Of a DNA stretch of 64,000 bases, positions 16,866-25,348 are shown one piece after another (the first letter of the stretch is position 1; every line of letters starts with the position of its first letter). Source of the stretch: Neoasaia chiangmaiensis (GTDB lineage: Bacteria > Pseudomonadota > Alphaproteobacteria > Acetobacterales > Acetobacteraceae); contig NZ_CP014691.1 of assembly GCF_002005465.1 (NCBI RefSeq), forward strand, positions 2,630,501-2,694,500, in the 5' to 3' direction. Position numbers and translations under genes: made by a program. The notes under the pieces are model-generated. The model made no database searches, had not been told where the DNA came from, and was given only the letters and a program-made list of their open reading frames with translations.

Positions 16866-18662
16866 TCAGGACTTCTTTTTTCCTGGAAGCACGGAGGCGA
16901 GCATTTCCTTGGCAGAGCCGAGGATCACGCTGGCCAGTTCCGGTTCGGTGGGCAGGGAGGAGAGGAAAGCCTTGGCCTGCTTGAGCGTGATATGCGGCGG
17001 CAGGGGCGGCACGTTGGGGTCTGTCCGTGCTTCCAGAATGACCGGCCGATCGGCGCTCAGGGCTTCCTCCCAAGCGGCGCCGACCTGATCGGGATTGTCG
17101 ACGTAGATGCCTTTCAGGCCCAGCAGTTCCGCATATTTATGATAAGGGAAATCGGGGATCGCCTGTGTCGATTCCGTTTTGCCTTCACCAAGCTGGACGC
17201 GTTCCTCCCATGTCACCTGGTTGAGATCCTGGTTGTTCAGCACCAGCACGATCAGTCTGGGGTTAGACCACAGCTTCCAGTATTTGGAGATGGTAATCAT
17301 GACGTTCAGGCCGTTCATCTGCATCGCGCCGTCGCCCATGCAGGCGATGACGGTGCGTTCCGGATAGGCCATCTTGCCTGCCATGGCATACGGTGTTCCG
17401 GCACCGAGCGATGCCAGACCGCCGGAGAGAGATGCTTTCATGCCGCGCCGCATCTTGAGATCGCGGGCATACCAGTTGGCGACGGAGCCGGAATCGGCGG
17501 TGATGATGGCGTTTTCCGGCAGTCGGGGTGACAGTTCCCAGAAAACGCGCTGCGGGTTGAGCGGCTCCGCGGTGGTCATGGCGCGGGCTTCGAGCACCTT
17601 CCACCAGTCGGCGACTTCCTTCTCGATCCGTGTGCGCCACGAGCGATCGTTGTTACGTTTGAGCAGCGGGATCAGCGCGCGCAGCGTCGCCGCGCTGTCG
17701 CCCTGGAGATTGACGTCCATCGGGTAGCGCAGGGACAGGTTGGCGGGATTGATGTCGATCTGCACCCCACGGGCGTTGCCGGGCTTGGGCAGGAACTCGC
17801 TGTAGGGGAAGGCGGAGCCGACCATCAGGAAGGTGTCGCATTCCTTCATCAGGTCCCAGGATGGTTTGGTGCCGAGCAGGCCGATCGAGCCGGTGACGAA
17901 GGGCAGTTCGTCCGGCACCGCCGCCTTGCCGAGCAGGGCCTTGGCGATCCCTGCGCCGAGAATTTCCGCGACTTCCAGCAGACCGTCGGTGGCATCGAGC
18001 GCGCCTGCGCCGGCCAGGATGGCGACCTTTTTGCCGGCATTGAGAATTTCGGCCGCGGCGCGCAGTCCGGCGTCATCCGGCACCTTGCTGCCGATGGTGA
18101 TGCCGATGCCGGTATGGGTGGCACCGTGTGTCATCGGCGGGTCGCTATACGGCATTTCCTGCAGGTCGTTCGGCACGATCACCACGGTCGGCGCCCGCCG
18201 GTCGCGTGCGATTCGCACAGCGCGGTCAATGGCGTGACGCATCTGGGACGGTTCGGTGACGGTGACGATGTATTCGCTGGCAACGTCCTTGCACAGCGAT
18301 TGCAGGTCAACTTCCTGCTGGTAACTTGCGCCGATCGCGGTGCGGGCCTGCTGTCCCATGATGGCCACGACGCCGACATGGTCGAGCTTCGCGTCATAGA
18401 GACCATTCAGCAGATGGATCGCGCCCGGGCCGGAGGTGGCGAAGCACAACCCGACCTGGCCGGTGAATTTCGCATGGGCGGTGGCCATGAACGCGGCCAT
18501 CTCCTCATGCCGCACCTGGATATATTCGACGCGCCCGGCATCGACTTCGCGTTGCAGCGCAACGTCAATGCCACCGGCGCCGTCTCCCGGGTAGCCATAG
18601 GCCCGCTTGAGACCCCACTCCTGAAGGCGTTTCCAGAGGAACTCGCTGACATTCATGGACAT
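16866..18662 (-). CDS. Thiamine-diphosphate enzyme, pyruvate oxidase/acetolactate synthase family
   Basis: About 598 residues, from an ATG at 18662 with AAGGTGG upstream (GTG at 18671 possible). The N-terminal PYR domain has YGYPGDGAGGIDVAL and VRHEEMAAFMATAHAKFTG (the conserved activating Glu), followed by a central FAD/nucleotide-type domain and a C-terminal PP domain with the ThDP/Mg motif CMGDGAMQMNGLNVMI ending in LNNQDLNQVTW. Overall closest in feel to PoxB-type pyruvate:quinone oxidases, but it lacks an obvious PoxB membrane-binding C-terminus and could act on another 2-oxo acid. First gene of a four-gene operon with the membrane protein, subunit-3-like and GMC genes. Confidence 0.85.
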   Translation of the reverse strand: MSMNVSEFLWKRLQEWGLKRAYGYPGDGAGGIDVALQREVDAGRVEYIQVRHEEMAAFMATAHAKFTGQVGLCFATSGPGAIHLLNGLYDAKLDHVGVVAIMGQQARTAIGASYQQEVDLQSLCKDVASEYIVTVTEPSQMRHAIDRAVRIARDRRAPTVVIVPNDLQEMPYSDPPMTHGATHTGIGITIGSKVPDDAGLRAAAEILNAGKKVAILAGAGALDATDGLLEVAEILGAGIAKALLGKAAVPDELPFVTGSIGLLGTKPSWDLMKECDTFLMVGSAFPYSEFLPKPGNARGVQIDINPANLSLRYPMDVNLQGDSAATLRALIPLLKRNNDRSWRTRIEKEVADWWKVLEARAMTTAEPLNPQRVFWELSPRLPENAIITADSGSVANWYARDLKMRRGMKASLSGGLASLGAGTPYAMAGKMAYPERTVIACMGDGAMQMNGLNVMITISKYWKLWSNPRLIVLVLNNQDLNQVTWEERVQLGEGKTESTQAIPDFPYHKYAELLGLKGIYVDNPDQVGAAWEEALSADRPVILEARTDPNVPPLPPHITLKQAKAFLSSLPTEPELASVILGSAKEMLASVLPGKKKS

Positions 18663-18806
18663 TGCGGCCACCTTGACGATTTTCCGATTGGTGGTGCGCT
18701 AACGTAAGGCTGTCCGAGGTGGTTTGTCTCCGGTTGAAGAATAAAGGCATGTGTTCACGCAAACGTCAGGAAGCATGTTTCTTTATCGAAACAAAATGGA
18801 GAAGGA

Positions 18807-18835
18807 AAAAGCCGCGCCCGTTTCGCGCGGCTTTT
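18807..18835 (-). terminator. Rho-independent terminator of the HU gene
   Basis: AAAAGCCGCGC (18807-18817) and GCGCGGCTTTT (18825-18835) form an 11-base perfect stem with a 7-base loop, G+C-rich at the centre and followed on the minus strand by further T residues. It begins 11 bases past the HU stop codon, so it ends the hup transcript and separates it from the TPP-enzyme operon downstream. Confidence 0.88.
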
Positions 18836-18845
18836 CCGGGACGCC

Positions 18846-19124
18846 TTACTTGGCTGAAAGGCTGTCCTTGACGTTCTTCGCCGGAGAGAAGGCGAGCTTC
18901 TTGGAAGCGGCGATCTCGATGGTTTCACCGGTCTTCGGGTTGCGGCCCTGGCGCGCGGCAGTCTCGCGAACCTGGAACTTGCCGAAACCTGGGATGGAGA
19001 CGTCGTCGCCCTTGGCAGCGGCTTCGACGATGCTGGTGAAGACCGTGTCCAGCGCGGTCTTGGCATCGGCCTTCGTGCCGCCGGTCGCCGTGGCGATACG
19101 ATCGATCAGGTCGGTGGACTTCAT
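18846..19124 (-). CDS. hup: HU-family DNA-binding protein
   Basis: 92 residues from the ATG at 19124, preceded by AGAGGA 5 bases upstream; an in-frame ATG at 19139 lacks such a site. The sequence follows the HU/IHF fold: helix-turn-helix dimerisation region with DLIDRIATATGGTKADAKTAL, then GDDVSIPGFGKFQVRETAARQGRNPKTGETIEI (the DNA-gripping beta arms with the conserved RNPKTG tip) and a basic end KLAFSPAKNVKD. It compacts the nucleoid and bends DNA. Monocistronic, closed by a strong terminator. Confidence 0.96.
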   Translation of the reverse strand: MKSTDLIDRIATATGGTKADAKTALDTVFTSIVEAAAKGDDVSIPGFGKFQVRETAARQGRNPKTGETIEIAASKKLAFSPAKNVKDSLSAK

Positions 19125-19249
19125 GTCGTTCCTCTTCACATGTAACGTGGCCGAGAGCCATAAGCGGAGATCGGGGCCAGAACAAGGCGCAAAATTGGCT
19201 CTGGCCGCCGATATATCTCGATAAACGCGTGCATTGCGCCATTATCATG

Positions 19250-19260
19250 AACATCATGTT
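19250..19260. promoter_or_regulatory. Short palindrome upstream of xdhA
   Basis: AACAT-C-ATGTT is a perfect 11-base palindrome 39 bases before the xdhA start, in the position of a promoter-proximal operator. No regulator gene lies beside the xdh operon. Short enough to be chance. Confidence 0.25.
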
Positions 19261-19298
19261 AAGAACTGCAGGGCAATACAGCAGGACGAGGAGGATCG

Positions 19299-20765
19299 AT
19301 GCGCCGGAGCGTCCGCTTCTATCTGGGTGACGAACGATGCGACCTGACCGACTTCCCGCCGGGGCTGACGCTGCTGGACTGGCTGCGGGAATGGCGGAGC
19401 CGTACCGGGACGAAGGAGGGCTGCAACGAGGGCGATTGCGGCGCCTGCACGGTGCTGGTGGTGCGTCTGGACAGCGGAAAGCCGGTCTGGCGGGCGCTGA
19501 ATGCCTGCATCCAGCTTGTCGGAATGATGGATGGCGCGCAGATCTTCACGGTGGAAGATCTGCGGTCGGCAGACGGGCGGTTGCATCCTGTGCAGACGGC
19601 GATGGTCGAGCAGCACGGTGCGCAGTGCGGTTTCTGCACGCCGGGATTCGTGATGTCCATGGTCGCCTATCGCAAGGCGCCGGGGGCGATGGACGATGAA
19701 GCACGAATCGATGAGGCACTGGCCGGAAATCTGTGCCGCTGCACCGGCTATGCGCCGATCGTGCGTGCGATGCGGCAGGCCATGGCGACCGGTCCGGATC
19801 GCTTCGACGGTATGGTTGACGATATCACGCAACGTCTGGCCTCTTTGGCCGATGGGCAAGGCGTGCAGGTCGATCATGCGCTGGGGCGTTTCAGCATTCC
19901 GGCCGATGTGGACATGCTGGCGCACATAATGGCGGAGGATCCCGGTGCGACGCTTGTTGCGGGGGGTACGGATGTCGGGCTCTGGATCACCAAGGGGTTG
20001 CGTGACCTGCCGCATATCGTGGCGATCGGCCGGATCGACGATTTGCGGCATATCGGGGTGAGGGCCGGAGAGCTGAGGATCGGTGCGGGGGTGACGTATG
20101 CCGAGGCGCGGGAGGTGCTGGCGGACTGGCTGCCGGGGGCCGATGCGGTGATCGGGCGGATCGGCGCGGTGCAGGTGCGCAATGCCGCGACCATCGGCGG
20201 CAACATCGCCAACGGCTCACCGATCGGGGACGGGCCGCCGGTATTGATCGCGGCGAATGCGACGCTGCATCTGCGCCGGGGTGACAGCCGTCGCGCGATA
20301 CCGCTGGAGGCGTTTTTCCTTGCCTATGGCAGGCAGGATCGCGCGGCGGGCGAATTCGTCGAAGGCGTTTCGATCCCGCCGCTTCCCGAAGGCGCGGTGC
20401 TGCGCGCCTATAAAGTCTCCAAACGCATCGATCAGGATATCTCGGCCGTTCTGGGCGCTTTCGCGCTGACGTTCGACAAGGAAGGCGCGATTGCCACGGC
20501 GCGGCTGGCCTTCGGCGGCATGGCCGCCACGCCCCGTCGTGCGGCGAATGCGGAAGCCGCTTTATTGGGGCGGCATTGGGATCGTGCGGCGCTCGACGCG
20601 GCGCGTGCCGCGCTGGCCAGTGACTTCACGCCGCTATCGGACATGCGGGCCAGCGACTGGTACCGCCGAACCGTTGCCGGCAATCTTCTGGTTCGTTTTT
20701 TCGAGGAAACGGCAGGCGGGGCGGCAGTAAGGATCGACCGGACAGGGGAGTGGACGGATGCTTGA
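19299..20765 (+). CDS. xdhA: Xanthine dehydrogenase, FeS/FAD subunit
   Basis: 488 residues. The N-terminal plant-type 2Fe-2S domain has EGCNEGDCGACTVLV near residues 46-60; the second 2Fe-2S domain has CGFCTPGFVMS and LCRCTGY near 110-155. A FAD domain follows with LVAGGTDVGLWITKG and RNAATIGGNIANGSPIGD, then the CO-dehydrogenase flavoprotein C-terminal domain. This small subunit passes electrons from the molybdenum site of XdhB to NAD+ during oxidation of hypoxanthine and xanthine. GAGGAGG stands 5 bases before the ATG. It overlaps xdhB by 8 bases. Confidence 0.96.
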   Translation: MRRSVRFYLGDERCDLTDFPPGLTLLDWLREWRSRTGTKEGCNEGDCGACTVLVVRLDSGKPVWRALNACIQLVGMMDGAQIFTVEDLRSADGRLHPVQTAMVEQHGAQCGFCTPGFVMSMVAYRKAPGAMDDEARIDEALAGNLCRCTGYAPIVRAMRQAMATGPDRFDGMVDDITQRLASLADGQGVQVDHALGRFSIPADVDMLAHIMAEDPGATLVAGGTDVGLWITKGLRDLPHIVAIGRIDDLRHIGVRAGELRIGAGVTYAEAREVLADWLPGADAVIGRIGAVQVRNAATIGGNIANGSPIGDGPPVLIAANATLHLRRGDSRRAIPLEAFFLAYGRQDRAAGEFVEGVSIPPLPEGAVLRAYKVSKRIDQDISAVLGAFALTFDKEGAIATARLAFGGMAATPRRAANAEAALLGRHWDRAALDAARAALASDFTPLSDMRASDWYRRTVAGNLLVRFFEETAGGAAVRIDRTGEWTDA

Positions 20766-23091
20766 GCGGCTACCGGAATCTGCCGTCATCGAAGGTGGCG
20801 CCTCGCGCAGCCTGAAGCATGAAAGCGCCGAACTGCATGTCTCCGGAACGGCGGCGTATCTGGATGACATCCCGGAACCGCGCGGCACGCTGCATGTCGT
20901 GCCGGGCCTGAGCACGCGCGCCCATGCCAGGCTTGTCTCGATGGATCTGGACGCCGTGCGCGCCGTGCCCGGGGTGGTGCGCGTGCTGACGGCGGCGGAC
21001 GTGCCGGGCGATAATCAGGTCAGTCCCGTGCATGCGCTGGATGAGCCGATCCTGGCCGAGGATCGCGTGTTTTACTGGGGGCAGCCGCTGTTCGCGGTCG
21101 TGGCGACTTCCCGCGCGGTGGCGCGCCGGGCAGCGCGGCTGGCGAGGGTCGAATATGAGGACATGCCCGCGATCCTGGACGTGGCGCAGGCGCGGAAGAA
21201 TGGCGGCGTGACGGTATGGCGTCCGCTGACCATGACGCGTGGCGATGTGGATGCAGGGCTGGTCGCGGCGCCGCGCCGGCTGTCCGGGCGGATCACCATC
21301 GGCGGGCAGGAACATTTTTATCTCGAAGGGCAGGCGGCGCTCGCGCAGCCGGGCGAAGCCGGGGAGATGCGCGTATGGTCCTCGACGCAGCACCCATCCG
21401 AGACGCAGCATCTGGTGGCGGCGATGCTGGGCCGGCCGCATCATCTGGTGACGACCGAAGTGCGGCGCATGGGTGGCGGTTTCGGCGGCAAGGAGACGCA
21501 GGCGAATACCGTCGCCTGTCTTGCGGCATTGGCCGCGGCGGTGACGGGACGCGCCGCGAAGCTACGGCTGGATCGCGACGACGATATGATGATGACCGGC
21601 AAGCGGCATGATTTCGTCGTGGATTACGATGTCGGCTTCACGGATGACGGCATGCTGCTGGCCGTGGACATGGTGTTGGCGGCACGCTGCGGCTGGTCGG
21701 CGGACCTCTCGGGCCCGGTGATCGACCGGGCGTTGTTTCATGCGGATAACGCCTATTTCTACCCCGATGTGCGTTTCCGGTCCGAAGCGCTGAAGACTAA
21801 TACGCAGTCCAATACGGCGTTTCGCGGTTTCGGTGGCCCGCAGGGCATCGTCGCGGCCGAGCGTGTGATCGAGGAGGTCGCTTTCGCGACGGGCCTCGAC
21901 CCGCTGGACGTGCGGTTGCACAACGTCTACGGCATGGGGTCGCGTGATGTGACGCCGTATCACATGACGGTCGAGGACTCGATTGCCGCGGAGATCATGA
22001 GCGATCTGGCCGGGCGCGCCGATTATCGTGCCCGCCGCCGCGCTATTCGGGCGTCGAACGCGGACAGCCCCTATATCCGTCGCGGTATTGCGCTGATGCC
22101 GGTGAAATTCGGTATTTCGTTCACGGCCACCCATTACAATCAGGCCGGCGCGCTTGTGCATGTCTATACCGACGGTTCCGTGCAGGTGAACCACGGCGGG
22201 ACGGAGATGGGGCAGGGGCTGCATACGAAGATGGTGCAGATCGCCATGCGCGAATTCGGGCTTGGCGAGGACCGCGTGCGCATCACGGCCACGACCACCG
22301 GCAAGGTGCCGAATACGTCCGCCACGGCAGCGTCTTCCGGCGCGGATCTGAACGGAATGGCGGTGCTGGATGCAATCCGCCGTATCAAGGGACGCATGAT
22401 CGCCTTCGCGGCGGAGAAATGGGCGGTCGCGGAAGACGAGATCAGTTTCGAGGCCGATGGGGTGCATATTGGCGAAACGGTGCTTCCCTTCGCGAAGCTG
22501 GCCTGGGAAGCCTATTTCGCGCGGATTTCGCTCTCGGCCACCGGATTTTACAAGACACCGAAAATCTCCTGGGACCCGGCCACGGGCCGGGGAAGGCCCT
22601 TCTTTTATTTCGCCTATGGTGCCGCCTGTGCGGAAGTCGCCATTGACCTGTTGACGGGGGAGATGGCGATCGAGCGCGTCGACATCCTGCACGATGCCGG
22701 GCAATCGCTGAATCCGGCCATCGATATCGGGCAGATCGAAGGCGGGTTCGTGCAAGGCGCGGGTTGGCTGACGACGGAGGAGCTGGTCTGGGATTCGTTC
22801 GGGCGGCTTCGCACGCATGCGCCGAGCACCTACAAGATACCGGCCTGTTCCGACCGACCGCGCATTTTCAACGTATCCCTGCTGGAGAATGCGCCCAATC
22901 GGGAGGCGACGATCTTCCGTTCCAAAGCCGTTGGGGAGCCGCCGTTCGTGCATGGTGTTGCGGTCTTGCAGGCAATCTCGGATGCGCTGGCCAGCCTGGA
23001 CGACTATCGCACATGCCCGCGTCTGGATGCGCCGGCGACGCCCGAGACGATTTTGCGCACGGCGGCACGGATGAAGGGAGAGCCCGTCTGA
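20758..23091 (+). CDS. xdhB: Xanthine dehydrogenase, molybdopterin-binding subunit
   Basis: 777 residues of the molybdenum hydroxylase family. Motifs: GQEHFYLEGQAAL (Moco contact), RRMGGGFGGKETQ near 237-249, FRGFGGPQG, GTEMGQGLHTKM, and the catalytic glutamate in AVGEPPFVHG near the C-terminus. It binds molybdopterin and hydroxylates purines (hypoxanthine to xanthine to urate). The start overlaps xdhA by 8 bases (GGGGAG upstream), and the 3' end overlaps the presumed start of xdhC. Length equals that of bacterial XdhB. Confidence 0.96.
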   Translation: MLERLPESAVIEGGASRSLKHESAELHVSGTAAYLDDIPEPRGTLHVVPGLSTRAHARLVSMDLDAVRAVPGVVRVLTAADVPGDNQVSPVHALDEPILAEDRVFYWGQPLFAVVATSRAVARRAARLARVEYEDMPAILDVAQARKNGGVTVWRPLTMTRGDVDAGLVAAPRRLSGRITIGGQEHFYLEGQAALAQPGEAGEMRVWSSTQHPSETQHLVAAMLGRPHHLVTTEVRRMGGGFGGKETQANTVACLAALAAAVTGRAAKLRLDRDDDMMMTGKRHDFVVDYDVGFTDDGMLLAVDMVLAARCGWSADLSGPVIDRALFHADNAYFYPDVRFRSEALKTNTQSNTAFRGFGGPQGIVAAERVIEEVAFATGLDPLDVRLHNVYGMGSRDVTPYHMTVEDSIAAEIMSDLAGRADYRARRRAIRASNADSPYIRRGIALMPVKFGISFTATHYNQAGALVHVYTDGSVQVNHGGTEMGQGLHTKMVQIAMREFGLGEDRVRITATTTGKVPNTSATAASSGADLNGMAVLDAIRRIKGRMIAFAAEKWAVAEDEISFEADGVHIGETVLPFAKLAWEAYFARISLSATGFYKTPKISWDPATGRGRPFFYFAYGAACAEVAIDLLTGEMAIERVDILHDAGQSLNPAIDIGQIEGGFVQGAGWLTTEELVWDSFGRLRTHAPSTYKIPACSDRPRIFNVSLLENAPNREATIFRSKAVGEPPFVHGVAVLQAISDALASLDDYRTCPRLDAPATPETILRTAARMKGEPV

Positions 23092-23882
23092 CGGCGCTTG
23101 AGGCTGTTCGTCGCTGGCGCAGCGGCGGGCAGGCCGTGGCGCGGGTCACGATCGTCGCGGCACGTGGTTCGACCCCGCGCGAGTGTGGGGCATTCATGCT
23201 TGTGACGGCGCGGGAACAGAGCGGCACGATCGGGGGCGGGCGGCTTGAATGGGATTGCGTGGCGGCGGCGCGGTCGTTGCTGGTATCGGGCGGCGATGCT
23301 GTCGAGCGCGATATCGTTCTGGGCCCGCGGATCAACCAATGTTGTGGCGGCGCGGTGCGGGTGAGGATCGAGCGGCTTCATGATCTGGCGGCGCTGGAAA
23401 CCGACATGGCACAGCTGGTGGCTGCACTGCCGCAATTGTTTCTGTTCGGTGCGGGGCATGTCGGGCGGGCATTGGCCCGCGCCTTGTCCCTCCTGCCGCT
23501 ACGCCTGAACTGGATCGATGCGCGGGAGGAGGAATTTGGCGATGTTCCGAAAGGCGTGGCCACGTTTGTGACCACGGACTGGGAGCGCGAACTGGCGCGG
23601 GCGCCGGCCGGCAGCGGCGTGATCGTGATGACGCAGAGTCATACGCTGGATGCGCTGATTGTGGCGGCGGCGCTGTCGCGCGGGGACCTGCGTTATGTCG
23701 GGCTGATCGGCTCGACAACCAAGCGCCGCCGGTTTGTGCAAGGGTTTCGGGAGATCGGCATTCCGGCGGAACGGGTTGCGGCGCTGGTCTGTCCGATCGG
23801 CGATCGCGGGGTGCGCGACAAGCGACCGGAGAGCATTGCCGCGCTTGTCGCTGCCGAAATGGTTGAGCGGTTTCTGAATTAG
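23088..23882 (+). CDS. xdhC: Xanthine dehydrogenase accessory (Moco sulfurase-loading) protein
   Basis: 264 residues: an N-terminal XdhC/CoxI domain (ARVTIVAARGSTPRECGAFMLV, TIGGGRLEWD) and a C-terminal Rossmann domain (LFLFGAGHVGRALARAL, YVGLIGSTTKRRR, CPIGDRGVRDKRPESIAALVAAE). XdhC binds molybdenum cofactor, promotes its sulfuration and hands it to XdhB. Homology begins right at the xdhB stop, yet no ATG, GTG or TTG is available there. A CTG at 23088-23090 overlaps the xdhB TGA and has AAGGGAGAG 6-7 bases upstream, so I take CTG as the start; the alternative ATG at 23013 would add 25 non-family residues. Confidence 0.88.
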   Translation: MTALEAVRRWRSGGQAVARVTIVAARGSTPRECGAFMLVTAREQSGTIGGGRLEWDCVAAARSLLVSGGDAVERDIVLGPRINQCCGGAVRVRIERLHDLAALETDMAQLVAALPQLFLFGAGHVGRALARALSLLPLRLNWIDAREEEFGDVPKGVATFVTTDWERELARAPAGSGVIVMTQSHTLDALIVAAALSRGDLRYVGLIGSTTKRRRFVQGFREIGIPAERVAALVCPIGDRGVRDKRPESIAALVAAEMVERFLN

Positions 23883-24206
23883 GGCATGCACTGGTGCTCA
23901 GTCGCAAGGTGCATGCGTTTCGTATGCTTTGTGGTGATGAGAGCCGGGAGGGCTGCCTCTTTTTTCGGCGAACGGTTCGTAAGGTTGCAATAACCGCGTC
24001 GTAATCGGCTGGCTGTCGGGCGTGGAACTAAGATTCATATGGTGACCCGCAATGTCATTGCCGCGCGCGAGACCCGATCGGGCACATACTCGACCGGGTC
24101 AGCAGAATTTTACTGGCTCGCCGTTCACGACGATCTCTGTGCCATCGCTTTTCCCTTGCCGTCTGTCTCTCTGGGAGCTTCAGGACACTGGTGAGGAGGC
24201 CGGGGT
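23883..24206. other. Convergent intergenic region, no gene seen
   Basis: The gap between the convergent xdhC and 3-hydroxyacyl-CoA dehydrogenase-type genes. Apart from the hairpin at 23884-23916, and an inverted repeat GAGGAGGC/GCCTCCTC (24193-24200 and 24220-24227) straddling the end of the minus-strand gene, nothing stands out. Frames crossing it have the composition of antisense shadows. Confidence 0.5.
23884..23916 (+). terminator. Hairpin after xdhC
   Basis: GCATGCAC (23884-23891) and GTGCATGC (23909-23916) form a perfect 8-base stem immediately behind the xdhC stop, followed by GTTTCG. The loop is long (17 bases) and the T-run short, so this is a weak terminator candidate. Confidence 0.35.
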
Positions 24207-25199
24207 TTATTGTGGCCGCGCCTCCTCCGTCGGAACCGGCAAGGGAGCCGGGCCGAGTTCGTGCAGCAGTTTTGCCATCTGGCCGTAGGCATTGTTGCGA
24301 TAGGCCACCAGCGCCTGCGCCTGTTCCGGCGTCATCTGGCCGCGGAAGCCTTCGCCGCTCTTGGTGCCGAATTTTCCGGCTTCGACCAGGGCACGCAGAC
24401 TGTCGGGCGCGGCCAGCCGCTCGCCGAAGGCCTGCTCGAACGTCCTGAAGCAGTTCAGATAGACATCCAGCCCGGCCATGTCGGCGATGGCGAACGGGCC
24501 GAAGAAGGGCAGGCGAAAGCCGAAAGTGGAACGCACGATCGTATCGACGCCTTCTGTCGTGGCGATGCCTTCCTCGACGATGGCGCAGGCTTCCTTGAAC
24601 AGCACATATTGCAGACGATTGAGCACGAAGCCGGGCGTGTCCGCTACTTCGGCGGCCTGATGGCCGGCGCGATGGATCATGTCCTTGACGACCGGAAGGA
24701 TCGCCGGATCGGTCTTCTCGCCGCAGACCAGTTCGATGCCGGGGATGAAGGGCGCGGGATTGCTGAAATGCACCGTCAGGAAGCGGGCGGGATTCGAGAC
24801 GGCCGGCGCGAGCGTGTGCACCGGCAATGTCGAGGTGTTGGTCCCGATGATGGCGTCCGTACACGCGGTGGTACTGATGCGCGTGAGCAGTTCGCGTTTG
24901 AGGTCCGGGATTTCCGGAACGGCCTCTTCGATGAAGTCCACGTTCCGGACCGCATCCTCGATCGTTTCCGCGATGGCGAGATTGGCCTCGATACGCGCTG
25001 CCGCGCCTTCGCGGAAGAGGCCCTGTTTTTCGTATGTGGCCGCTTCGTGCAGCAGGCGGGCATGGGCCGCGACGGTTGCATCCGGCGATGCGTCCACCAG
25101 CGTGACGCGGATGCCCGCATCCGCGAGGCTTTGCGCAATGCCGCCGCCCATATATCCCGCGCCGACGACGGCCACGGTCTCGATTGTTCTGATCGCCAC
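24207..25199 (-). CDS. 3-hydroxyacyl-CoA dehydrogenase / L-gulonate dehydrogenase family enzyme
   Basis: About 330 residues. The Rossmann domain starts VAVVGAGYMGGGIAQSLADAG; HFSNPAPFIPGIELV carries the family's catalytic His and Asn-Pro, and VADTPGFVLNRLQYVLFKEA marks the C-terminal helical domain. The start is probably the GTG at 25199 with GGAGG 8 bases upstream, rather than the ATG at 25214. The same fold serves fatty-acid beta-oxidation (HBD) and lambda-crystallin/L-gulonate 3-dehydrogenase. No thiolase, enoyl-CoA hydratase or acyl-CoA ligase is nearby, whereas sugar-acid genes are, so a hydroxy-acid dehydrogenase in sugar-acid breakdown is more likely. Divergent from a LysR regulator. 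Confidence 0.82.
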   Translation of the reverse strand: MAIRTIETVAVVGAGYMGGGIAQSLADAGIRVTLVDASPDATVAAHARLLHEAATYEKQGLFREGAAARIEANLAIAETIEDAVRNVDFIEEAVPEIPDLKRELLTRISTTACTDAIIGTNTSTLPVHTLAPAVSNPARFLTVHFSNPAPFIPGIELVCGEKTDPAILPVVKDMIHRAGHQAAEVADTPGFVLNRLQYVLFKEACAIVEEGIATTEGVDTIVRSTFGFRLPFFGPFAIADMAGLDVYLNCFRTFEQAFGERLAAPDSLRALVEAGKFGTKSGEGFRGQMTPEQAQALVAYRNNAYGQMAKLLHELGPAPLPVPTEEARPQ

Positions 25200-25348
25200 G
25201 ACAAATACCTCCATGGTCGGTTGCGGCGCTTTCTTCTGTTCGAAATCCGGTCACGCAACCTTGTCCGGCGGCACGCTAGTTTCGTGATCGCCAGCGCGTC
25301 CAATCGCGTTATGAGAGCGATCGTTATGGGTTTCGATATGCATTGCTC

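Noticed and set aside
22764..23087. Longer xdhC frame overlapping xdhB
   Set aside because: The extra residues lie inside xdhB in another frame and are not part of the XdhC family.
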